Shown here one piece after another: positions 1-5,534 of a stretch of DNA of 6,872 nucleotides. The notes under the pieces are model-generated. The model had not been told where the DNA came from and did not search any database. It was given only the letters and a program-made list of their open reading frames with translations. Source of the stretch: an uncultured Oscillospiraceae bacterium. Its GTDB lineage: Bacteria; Bacillota; Clostridia; Oscillospirales; Oscillospiraceae. A program made the position numbers and the translations under genes. Position 1 is the stretch's first letter; each line of letters opens with the position of its first letter. The stretch covers positions 1-6,872 of the forward strand of contig CAKSWM010000075.1 in the NCBI GenBank assembly GCA_934511545.1, given 5' to 3'.

Positions 1-1706
1 CCGCGATACTGGTCCAGACCCTCGAGGTAGACGTCCGCGGGCCAGAAGCCCTGATCGCGCTGCATGGAGGCATAGTGAGACGATCCGGAGTCGAACCAGC
101 CGTCAAGCGTGTCCTCCTCCTTGATGAAGCCGTGGTCACAGCCGCAGTGCGGGCAGACAAAGCCCTCGGGCAGGATCTCGGCGGCGTCACGCTCGAACCA
201 TGCGTTTGAGCCCTCTTTTCCGAAAATCTCGGAAACGGCGGCTATGCTCTCGTCCGTTACGATGGACTTGCCGCAGTCGGGGCAATAGAAAACGGGGATA
301 GGCAGCCCCCACTTGCGCTGGCGGGAGATGCACCAGTCGCTGCGCTCGCGGATCATGGACTTGATCCTGTCCTCGCCCCACTCAGGTATCCAGCGGACAT
401 CCTCGCAGGCGCGGCATGCATCCTCCTTGAACGCCTCAACGGAGCAGAACCACTGCGGCGTGGCGCGGAAGATGATGGGCCCCTTGCAGCGCCAGCAATG
501 CGGATAGGAGTGGACGATCTCTTCACTGGCAAACAGCGCGCCGGACTGCTTCATATCCTCGAGTATAACGGGATTGGACTCGTCCGTCTTGAGACCAGCA
601 TATTTCCCCGCGTAATCGGTGTGGCGTCCCTGGTCGTCAACGGGCACGACAAGCTCCAGCCCGTAGCGCAGGCAGGTCTGATAGTCGTCGGCGCCGAATC
701 CGGGCGCCGTGTGGACGCAGCCGGTACCGGAATCCATCGTTACATAATCTGCATTCATAAGGAAGCTCGTCTTGGGCAGGAAGGGATGATCGGCGAGCAT
801 ACGCTCGAAGAAGGAACCGGGGTGGCGCTCCACTATCTGATATCCGATAAAGCCGCCGACGCCCATGACCTTTTCCGTCAGTGCCTCCGCGATTATATAC
901 ATCTCGTCGCTGCCGTCGGGCTTGACAACGGCATAGGTCTCCTCCGGGTTGAGGGTTATGCCCATGTTTCCCGGAAGTGTCCAGATCGTCGTCGTCCAGA
1001 TGAGGAAGAACAGCTTTGATTTATCTATTCCGGGCAGCTTGCCCAGATCGTCATGCATACGAAACTTGACGTAAACGGTGGTGCAGGGGTCGTCCTGATA
1101 TTCGATCTCGGCCTCGGCCAACGCCGTTTCGTCCTTGGGGCACCAGTAAACGGGCTTGAGCCCCTTGTAGATGTAGCCTTTCTTGTACATCTCGCCGAAT
1201 ATCTTGACCTCTTCCGCCTCGAAAGAGGGGTTCATCGTCTTATAGGGGTGCTCCCAGTCGCCGAGCACGCCCATGCGCTTGAAGCCCTTCATCTGAACGT
1301 CAATATAATGATCGGCAAACTCATGGCAGGCGTTTCTGAAGTCGGGAACGGACATCTGCTTGCGGTTAAGCTTGTTTTTCTTGATGATCGCCGATTCTAT
1401 GGGCATACCGTGGTTATCCCAGCCGGGGATATAGGGCGTGTAGTAGCCGCGCATTGCATAGCTGCGGGTTATGAAGTCCTTGAGCGCTTTGTTCAGGGCG
1501 TGGCCCATATGGAGATCGCCGTTTGAAAACGGAGGTCCGTCGTGCAGCGAGAACAGGGGCTTCCCCTCGTTCTTCCTGAGCAGTTCATTATAAACGTCCT
1601 GCTCCTCCCAGCGCGCGAGCATTTCCGGCTCGCGCTTGGGCAGGCCGGCACGCATCGGAAAATCGGTTTTTGGGAGGTTAACTGTTGCATTGTAGTCCTG
1701 AGGCAT
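1..1706 (-). CDS. ileS: Isoleucyl-tRNA synthetase, N-terminal part (cut by window edge)
   Basis: Class I aminoacyl-tRNA synthetase that charges tRNA-Ile with isoleucine in the cytoplasm. The frame is open from ATG at 1706 to base 1, about 568 codons of an expected ~930. Visible motifs: DGPPFSNGDLHMGHALNK, with the HIGH-type signature HMGH at residues 66-69; GWDNHGMPIES at 95-105 (families usually have GWDTHGLPIE); the threonine-rich editing-domain motif WTTTIWTLPGN from residue 237; the CP1 editing motif GTGCVHTAPGFGADD from 327; and DGWFDSGSSH from 535. Two CxxC pairs (C475/C478 and C518/C521) could bind zinc. The KMSKS loop and anticodon-binding domain lie outside the window. The start is supported by AGGAGT ten bases upstream and by the typical LPKTDFPMRA N-terminus. 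IleS directly downstream of divIVA is the usual Gram-positive order. Identification is very secure from the motifs. Confidence 0.97.
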   Translation of the reverse strand, partial: MPQDYNATVNLPKTDFPMRAGLPKREPEMLARWEEQDVYNELLRKNEGKPLFSLHDGPPFSNGDLHMGHALNKALKDFITRSYAMRGYYTPYIPGWDNHGMPIESAIIKKNKLNRKQMSVPDFRNACHEFADHYIDVQMKGFKRMGVLGDWEHPYKTMNPSFEAEEVKIFGEMYKKGYIYKGLKPVYWCPKDETALAEAEIEYQDDPCTTVYVKFRMHDDLGKLPGIDKSKLFFLIWTTTIWTLPGNMGITLNPEETYAVVKPDGSDEMYIIAEALTEKVMGVGGFIGYQIVERHPGSFFERMLADHPFLPKTSFLMNADYVTMDSGTGCVHTAPGFGADDYQTCLRYGLELVVPVDDQGRHTDYAGKYAGLKTDESNPVILEDMKQSGALFASEEIVHSYPHCWRCKGPIIFRATPQWFCSVEAFKEDACRACEDVRWIPEWGEDRIKSMIRERSDWCISRQRKWGLPIPVFYCPDCGKSIVTDESIAAVSEIFGKEGSNAWFERDAAEILPEGFVCPHCGCDHGFIKEEDTLDGWFDSGSSHYASMQRDQGFWPADVYLEGLDQYR

Positions 1707-1716
1707 ATCTTGTTTA

Positions 1717-1722
1717 ACTCCT
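1717..1722 (-). promoter_or_regulatory. Ribosome binding site of ileS
   Basis: AGGAGT on the minus strand, ten bases before ATG at 1706. It fixes the ileS start. Confidence 0.7.
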
Positions 1723-1740
1723 ATCTTTTCTCTGTAAGAA

Positions 1741-1760
1741 GCCTCCGCACGCGCGGCGGC
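1741..1760 (-). terminator. Possible terminator or attenuator hairpin between divIVA and ileS
   Basis: On the minus strand two 8-base GC-rich arms (one G-A mismatch) enclose a 4-base GCGT loop, followed by TTCTTA. The T run is short and interrupted, so termination would be weak or conditional. It lies about 105 bases after the divIVA stop and 34 bases before the ileS start, so it could limit read-through into ileS. Shape only; no transcript evidence. Confidence 0.35.
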
Positions 1761-1761
1761 G

Positions 1762-1818
1762 GACTGAAAACATCAGTCGAAACGGGACGGCTTCAGACAT
1801 TCGGCCGCGCCGCCCCGT
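1762..1818 (-). other. Structured leader upstream of ileS (two further hairpins)
   Basis: Two inverted repeats are visible. Arms 1782-1791 and 1809-1818 form a 10-bp stem, with one G-U pair only if the minus strand is the RNA, and a 17-base loop. Arms 1762-1767 and 1773-1778 form a 6-bp stem with a 5-base loop. The G-U that works only on the minus strand favours RNA from the ileS direction. The T-box consensus found in many Gram-positive ileS leaders is not present. The gap 1707-1865 holds no credible ORF and no clear promoter. Confidence 0.4.
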
Positions 1819-1865
1819 AAAGTTTCAGGTATATGTTATTTTCATGCGCCGGTGCAGCGCCGCGG

Positions 1866-2627
1866 TCAGTCGTCGAAGCTGAGCGCCTCAAAGTCGAACT
1901 GGAGAGGGACCTCGTCCTCAGCCGCAGGCGCGGATGTGGGCGCGGCCGCCGCAGATGCCGGAGCAGCCTCGTAAAGTCTTGTGGGCTCATCCACAGCGCC
2001 TGTGTTCTGGGTTCCGATGACATCGCCGATATCGATCTGCGACTCCTCCGCGGGAGCGTCTACCATCTTTGCAACGCTGTCCTCGATGGTCTTTACGGTG
2101 TCGCGGATGCTGTCCTCGGGTGCGGGCGCCTTTTCGGGCGCGGGAAGCTGCATATCGTCAAGGTTATCGAGAAATGCCAGCTGTGCAGAGCAAATTTCGC
2201 GTATGCGCGCGACGAAGTTTGCAGTAGCCTGTTTCGCCGCGGCGATCTTGTTTTCCTCTCCGGCGACGGAATTTTTGGCCTCGTGTACGATGCGCTCGGC
2301 CTCTGCCTTTGCGTTCGCAACGCGCTCCGCACTCTGCTTTTCGATCTCCGCGGAGAGAGCCTTTGCCTTGTCCTTCGCGTCGTTCTCAATCTGGACGCTC
2401 ATCTTCTGTGCGCTGAGCAGAGCGAGGCGCATGGCGTCCTCCGTCGAGCGATACTCCTCGATCTTCTCGACGAGCACCTTCATTTTACCCTTGAGCACGG
2501 CGTTTTCCTTCTGAAGCGCAGTATAGCCGTCGGCGACTTCCTCGAGGAAATCGTCAACTCCCGCCATGTCGTAACCGCCGAACACGGCCTTTTCAAACGT
2601 TTTTTCCTTTATATCCTGAGCTGTCAT
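1866..2627 (-). CDS. divIVA: DivIVA-domain cell division / pole-organising protein
   Basis: 253-residue cytoplasmic coiled-coil scaffold that binds curved membrane at division sites and poles and recruits partner proteins. The N-terminal lipid-binding domain is clear: TFEKAVFGGYDMAGVDDFLEEV spans residues 10-31, matching the family F..GYD...VD.FL pattern. A long, charged, Ala/Glu/Lys-rich coiled coil covers about 30-145. Residues ~160-240 are a Pro/Ala/Glu-rich, probably disordered linker, and the chain ends in an acidic tail QFDFEALSFDD. B. subtilis DivIVA has F17-R18 before GYD; here it is F16-G17, so the basic residue is missing. The start is ATG with AGGTG eleven bases upstream. It follows sepF by 56 nt and precedes ileS, the normal Gram-positive position. 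Overall family is sure; its precise role (polarity, septum or growth zone) is not readable from sequence. Confidence 0.93.
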   Translation of the reverse strand: MTAQDIKEKTFEKAVFGGYDMAGVDDFLEEVADGYTALQKENAVLKGKMKVLVEKIEEYRSTEDAMRLALLSAQKMSVQIENDAKDKAKALSAEIEKQSAERVANAKAEAERIVHEAKNSVAGEENKIAAAKQATANFVARIREICSAQLAFLDNLDDMQLPAPEKAPAPEDSIRDTVKTIEDSVAKMVDAPAEESQIDIGDVIGTQNTGAVDEPTRLYEAAPASAAAAPTSAPAAEDEVPLQFDFEALSFDD

Positions 2628-2683
2628 ATCTTACTTATCACCTTTCGCTGCGTATTTATTTTTTTGTGAGAGCACGGAAAAAC

Positions 2684-3232
2684 TCAGAAATACATTCCGT
2701 TGTTTTCCAGTTCGTCTATCAGGTCTCCCATAAGGTTTACGTTATAAGGGGTGATGATGTATGTGCTGACCGCGACCTTTTTGATTTTTCCGTCCTGCGC
2801 ATAGGCAACGCCGGACAGGAAGTCGATGAGGCGGCGGGATATATCCTTGCTTGTCTGTTCGAGGTTCATAACGACCGTCCGCCTCTCACGGAGGTGGTCG
2901 GCGATCTCCGCGGCGGCCTCGAAGCGCTCGGGCTTGACGAGCACCACCTGAACCTGGGCCGTGGCGTTTATGTTCACGACCCGGTTATCGCGCGGCTGTG
3001 TGCGTGGGCTCTGGAAGGCGGCGGAACGCGCGGGCTGTTCGTGGCTTCCGCCGTATGTTGAAAACGGATTCGAGCGTTTTTCCTGCACCGGCGCAGAATA
3101 GCTCTGGCGCGGCGCGGCTGCCGGTTCGGACACCGGCGCGGAGGCGGGCTCCCCGTCCTCCATTTCGTCGAGGAAATCCTCGTCGTCATCATATGGTTTT
3201 GTTATCTCTTTGAGCTTATCTAGAAATCCCAT
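2684..3232 (-). CDS. sepF: Cell division protein SepF
   Basis: 182-residue cytoplasmic protein that anchors FtsZ to the membrane and shapes the septum. Residues 1-12 (MGFLDKLKEITK) form the amphipathic membrane-targeting helix. Residues ~14-30 are very acidic, and ~30-83 are a low-complexity linker rich in Ser/Pro/Ala/Arg. The conserved SepF (DUF552) core spans ~84-175, with VMNLEQTSKDISRRLIDFLS (121-140) followed by GVAYAQDG and the closing ITPYNVNLMGDL stretch. G140 corresponds to the conserved glycine at the SepF dimer interface. Length is slightly above the ~150 of B. subtilis because of the linker. The ATG shares its A with the yggS stop (TAATG), and its ribosome binding site lies inside yggS, so translation is probably coupled. 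Confidence 0.95.
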   Translation of the reverse strand: MGFLDKLKEITKPYDDDEDFLDEMEDGEPASAPVSEPAAAPRQSYSAPVQEKRSNPFSTYGGSHEQPARSAAFQSPRTQPRDNRVVNINATAQVQVVLVKPERFEAAAEIADHLRERRTVVMNLEQTSKDISRRLIDFLSGVAYAQDGKIKKVAVSTYIITPYNVNLMGDLIDELENNGMYF

Positions 3233-3942
3233 TATATCTTTACCTCCGGGGCATAGTTTCTCATTCCGAATATGGCGGTGCCGACACGTATCATGTTCGC
3301 GCCCTCCGCAATGGCGTCCTCAAAATCGCCGCTCATGCCCATAGACAGAAAATCCATGGATACATTATTATATTTTTTCTTCATGTTGTCAACAAAAAGC
3401 TGATACATACGGCTAAAATATGGCCTGTTTGCACCCTTTTCAGACGAAATGGGTGGAATTGCCATAAGCCCTCTGACAAAAACTCCATCGAGTTCGCCGG
3501 CGAGCTCCAGCATTTGGGGCAGCAGCCCGACCGGCGCGCCGGTCTTTGCCTGTTCGCCGCCGATGTTCAGCTCCAGCAGTATTTCCTGCCTTATTCCAAG
3601 CGAGACCGCGCGTGCAGAGATAAGACGCATCAGCTCCGGCGAATCGACCGATTCGATGAGCTGCACCTTACCGACCACCTGTTTGACCTTATTTTTCTGA
3701 AGATGTCCGATAAAATGCAGCGGCGCGCCCTCATAGGCGTTCTCCGCCAGCTTTTCGGTCATCTCCTGAACACGGTTTTCCCCGCAGGCGTCAACTCCGG
3801 CGGCTATCGCCTCGCGCACGCGCCCGGACGTATTCATCTTCGTCGCCGCGACGAGCATTATCTCCCCGGGATCCCTCCCGGCAGACCGCGCGGTCTCCGC
3901 GATCCTCCGCTTTATATTCCTGACATTTTCCGCGATCTCCAT
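3232..3942 (-). CDS. yggS: YggS/YlmE-family pyridoxal-phosphate homeostasis protein
   Basis: 236-residue single-domain protein with the alanine-racemase-like TIM barrel fold. The family binds PLP and balances vitamin B6 and amino-acid pools, with no established catalytic activity. Motifs: LVAATK with the PLP-binding lysine at K35, GENRVQEM, FIGHLQKNKVK, LELNIGGEQAKTG, VRGLMAIPP and the phosphate-binding C-terminal stretch LSMGMSGDFEDAIAEGANMIRVG. The chosen start is ATG at 3942, with AGGTG six bases upstream; an in-frame GTG at 3951 would add three residues but leaves poor SD spacing. It begins 15 bases after the HlyD-like gene and overlaps sepF by one base. This is the ylmE position of the Gram-positive division cluster. 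Confidence 0.95.
   Translation of the reverse strand: MEIAENVRNIKRRIAETARSAGRDPGEIMLVAATKMNTSGRVREAIAAGVDACGENRVQEMTEKLAENAYEGAPLHFIGHLQKNKVKQVVGKVQLIESVDSPELMRLISARAVSLGIRQEILLELNIGGEQAKTGAPVGLLPQMLELAGELDGVFVRGLMAIPPISSEKGANRPYFSRMYQLFVDNMKKKYNNVSMDFLSMGMSGDFEDAIAEGANMIRVGTAIFGMRNYAPEVKI
3242..3247 (-). promoter_or_regulatory. Ribosome binding site of sepF inside the yggS 3' end
   Basis: GGAGGT on the minus strand, nine bases before the sepF ATG. The same bases encode the C-terminal Pro-Glu-Val of YggS, so the two genes share sequence and sepF initiation is likely coupled to yggS termination. Confidence 0.75.
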
Positions 3943-3957
3943 TACGATCACCTGTCC

Positions 3958-5160
3958 TTAATCCATGACCTTTCCGTCATATATGTCGCGGGCCTTTGTT
4001 ATTATCTCGTTACCCTCGCGCAGAGCGTCCGCCTCCGGTTCGACCTCCGCAAGGCAAAAATCCTCATCCTCGTATACGACAGTTATGTTCTTTCTTTCCG
4101 CCTGAAGCCCCGTCATGACGTATATATACAGGCTGCCGTCCTCCTCGTCGGTATGCACAGCCTCCGTCGGAACACGTATCCCGCTGTATTCGCTGAAAAT
4201 GACCTCGGCCTGCGCCTTTCTCAGCGAAAGGGTCTCCGCCTGCGCCGTAGTACAGGCAAACACGACGACTCTGTCGCCGCTCCCGTCCTCCGGTCCAAGG
4301 TCATATACCTCTGCCGGGACGGCGCCGCTCACGCCCCTGCCGAAGTTGAGAACGACCCTGTCGCCGGTCTCCAGCCCGGAGGCGTATTCTCCGCCGACAA
4401 CCGCGGCATAGTACCACGTGAATGAGGTCACGAGCTTTCCGTAAGCCGCCGCGGGCACGGAGGGTTCCGCCTCTTCGAGCGAGCGCAGAGTCTCCGGCGT
4501 TATGTTTTTGACGTCCTCGATGGTGAACTGTTCCCAGCCGTCTACCATTGTCGTAAAGAGTCCGGCGCGGTCAGTCGTTATGTTCTTTGTATCAGTCGTG
4601 GAGTTTGTCAGCAGCCCGAACAGCTCGCTTTTCAGCGTTGCAAGCTGTTCCTCGGTAGCATCCTCGGCTCCGTCGCCGAAAACGAGCGAGCCGAGGCCCA
4701 GGCAGCACACGTCGATCTCGTCCAGTTCGCCTCTTGCAACGGCGGCGCTGAGAGAGATGACTGCTTCCTGAACAGCCTCGGCCTGTATTGCGATGTCTTC
4801 GCTTGTCGCGCCGTAAAGCGCGGCCTCAACGCGCGATATCTCAAGCTGGAGCTCGCGGATCCTTCCAGCTCTTTCGAGCGCGATCTCATCGCTGTATGCT
4901 CTCGCGGCGGTACCTCCCGCCGCGAGCATACAGCCGTCCTCCGCCGTTATGTACAGATTCGGTTCGCTGCTGGTGAGCGTCGATTCCTCTCTCACTATAA
5001 GACCCGAGACAGGCGTTGAGATAGTAACGGTGGTTGAAACGGCAAGGGCGGTCTGGACGCTGTTTGTAATGCTGTTCCACGCGTAATAACCGAGATAGGC
5101 CAGCATCGCGATAAAGAGCAGCACTCCAACGCCTTTTATCAGTTTATCTGTTTTTTCCAT
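3958..5160 (-). CDS. HlyD-like membrane-fusion / efflux adaptor-type protein
   Basis: 400-residue protein with one N-terminal membrane segment (about residues 9-28, VGVLLFIAMLAYLGYYAW) preceded by a short Lys-bearing cytoplasmic end, so most of the chain should be outside the membrane. Residues ~40-90 look like the first half of a barrel-sandwich (lipoyl-like) domain: STPVSGLIVREE, then EDGCMLAAGG. A helical, charged stretch follows (~90-150), then a less typical middle. The C-terminal ~110 residues show the HlyD-type barrel: YSGIRVPTEAVH, LYIYVMTGLQAERKNITVVYE, then REGNEIITKARDIYDGKV. A vicinal Cys pair sits in DVCCLG. No ABC transporter or outer-membrane partner is adjacent. It starts 27 bases after hfq with AAGGAG seven bases before ATG, and yggS follows at 15 bases, so it is in the operon. 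The substrate or partner is unknown; a role in the envelope or division is only inferred from neighbours. A long hairpin lies within its coding sequence at 4891-4934. Confidence 0.8.
   Translation of the reverse strand: MEKTDKLIKGVGVLLFIAMLAYLGYYAWNSITNSVQTALAVSTTVTISTPVSGLIVREESTLTSSEPNLYITAEDGCMLAAGGTAARAYSDEIALERAGRIRELQLEISRVEAALYGATSEDIAIQAEAVQEAVISLSAAVARGELDEIDVCCLGLGSLVFGDGAEDATEEQLATLKSELFGLLTNSTTDTKNITTDRAGLFTTMVDGWEQFTIEDVKNITPETLRSLEEAEPSVPAAAYGKLVTSFTWYYAAVVGGEYASGLETGDRVVLNFGRGVSGAVPAEVYDLGPEDGSGDRVVVFACTTAQAETLSLRKAQAEVIFSEYSGIRVPTEAVHTDEEDGSLYIYVMTGLQAERKNITVVYEDEDFCLAEVEPEADALREGNEIITKARDIYDGKVMD
4891..4934 (-). repeat. Long intragenic inverted repeat (hairpin) in the HlyD-like gene
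   Basis: Arm 4891-4910 and arm 4917-4934 are complementary over 18 base pairs: an 11-bp block (GCTGTATGCTC with GAGCATACAGC), a 2-base bulge, and a 7-bp block (GCGGCGG with CCGCCGC). The loop is six bases and on the mRNA strand reads GAGGTA, which resembles a Shine-Dalgarno core. It covers codons 76-90 (Gly76 to Ser90). The reading frame is uninterrupted and the encoded residues fit the HlyD pattern. Confidence 0.85.
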
Positions 5161-5187
5161 TCCCTGACTCCTTGTCGTTTCCCTTCG

Positions 5188-5418
5188 CTATTCCTGCGTT
5201 GGATGGATCGTTATCGGTTTGGGAGGAACAAGGGTGGAAATAGCATGCTTATAGATCATTTGCTGCTTTCCTTCCGAATCGACAATGACAACAAAGCTGT
5301 CAAAGCCGCGGACGACGCCCTTGAGCTGAAAGCCGTTCATCAGAAAAACGGTTATGGGCGTCTTGTCCATCCGCACCTGGTTCAGAAACATGTCCTGCAG
5401 ATTCTGTGTCTTTTGCAT
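5188..5418 (-). CDS. hfq: RNA-binding protein Hfq
   Basis: 76-residue Sm-like protein that forms a hexameric ring and binds A- and U-rich RNA, assisting small-RNA and mRNA interactions in the cytoplasm. The Sm1 motif ([23 protein letters not shown]) and the Hfq-specific Sm2 signature YKHAIST are complete. With the ATG start at 5418, the proximal-site residues fall at Q8, F39, K57 and H58, close to E. coli Q8, F42, K56 and H57. An in-frame TTG at 5430 would give 80 residues (MATK added), but AGGGAG at 5431-5436 directly abuts it; the same AGGGAG is 12 bases from the ATG. The rim has one Arg plus Met-Asp-Lys rather than an Arg-rich patch. It follows miaA, the classic miaA-hfq order, but with its own promoter and a hairpin between them. 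Confidence 0.95.
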   Translation of the reverse strand: MQKTQNLQDMFLNQVRMDKTPITVFLMNGFQLKGVVRGFDSFVVIVDSEGKQQMIYKHAISTLVPPKPITIHPTQE

Positions 5419-5445
5419 TTTTGTAGCCAACTCCCTCTCTGGTGA

Positions 5446-5475
5446 GCGGCTATTTCAGATTTTATCATAAGCCGC
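5446..5475. repeat. Inverted repeat flanking the hfq -10 element
   Basis: GCGGCT at 5446-5451 and AGCCGC at 5470-5475 are exact inverted copies separated by 18 bases, enclosing the -10 hexamer and part of the spacer. It could be a two-half-site operator or a chance GC-rich match. Confidence 0.4.
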
Positions 5476-5486
5476 GCCCCTGTTAA
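5459..5486 (-). promoter_or_regulatory. Promoter of the hfq-hlyD-yggS-sepF-divIVA unit
   Basis: On the minus strand: -35 TTAACA (5481-5486, five of six to consensus), a 16-base spacer, and extended -10 TGATAAAAT, whose hexamer is at 5459-5464. Transcription should begin near 5452, giving a leader of roughly 35 bases before hfq. It sits just after the miaA terminator-like hairpin, so it probably separates the two units. Confidence 0.65.
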
Positions 5487-5499
5487 ATAGTGATATTGT

Positions 5500-5529
5500 A
5501 CAAAAACGCGGCTTTGCGCCGTGTTTTGT
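5500..5529 (-). terminator. Terminator-like hairpin after miaA
   Basis: Starts six bases after the miaA stop. A GC core (CGGC/GCCG with neighbouring pairs) around a 5-base GCAAA loop is flanked by ACAAAA and TTTTTGT, so the transcript ends in a U run on the minus strand. The A and T flanks also pair with each other, giving a near-symmetric structure that could terminate from either side. Confidence 0.65.
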
Positions 5530-5534
5530 ATGCC

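Noticed and set aside
498..1526. Two plus-strand open frames (498-1019 and 1053-1526)
   Set aside because: Both are antisense shadows of ileS, whose motifs read continuously through the region.
1707..1865. T-box riboswitch before ileS
   Set aside because: The conserved T-box sequence (GGTGG-type anticodon-independent core) was not found on the minus strand of the gap.
1833..2669. 278-codon plus-strand open frame opposite divIVA
   Set aside because: It lies antisense to a clear DivIVA protein, has a low-complexity Leu/Arg/Cys-rich composition, and arises from the codon bias of the real gene.
3490..3507. 18-base near-palindrome in yggS
   Set aside because: One mismatch and no loop; it encodes the ordinary Glu-Leu-Ala-Gly-Glu-Leu run and is expected from GC-rich codons.
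3943..3951. GTG start for yggS at 3951
   Set aside because: The SD spacing is only about three bases, whereas AGGTG sits six bases before the ATG at 3942.
3514..4425. 303-codon plus-strand open frame opposite yggS and the HlyD-like gene
   Set aside because: It crosses the boundary between two genuine opposite-strand genes, shows no family motif, and has no good ribosome binding site.
4632..4889. Minus-strand overlapping frame starting just after the intragenic hairpin
   Set aside because: Its ATG is about 24 bases after the SD-like loop, which is buried in the stem, and the peptide is Arg/Ser-rich without family features. It is a frame shadow of the HlyD-like gene.
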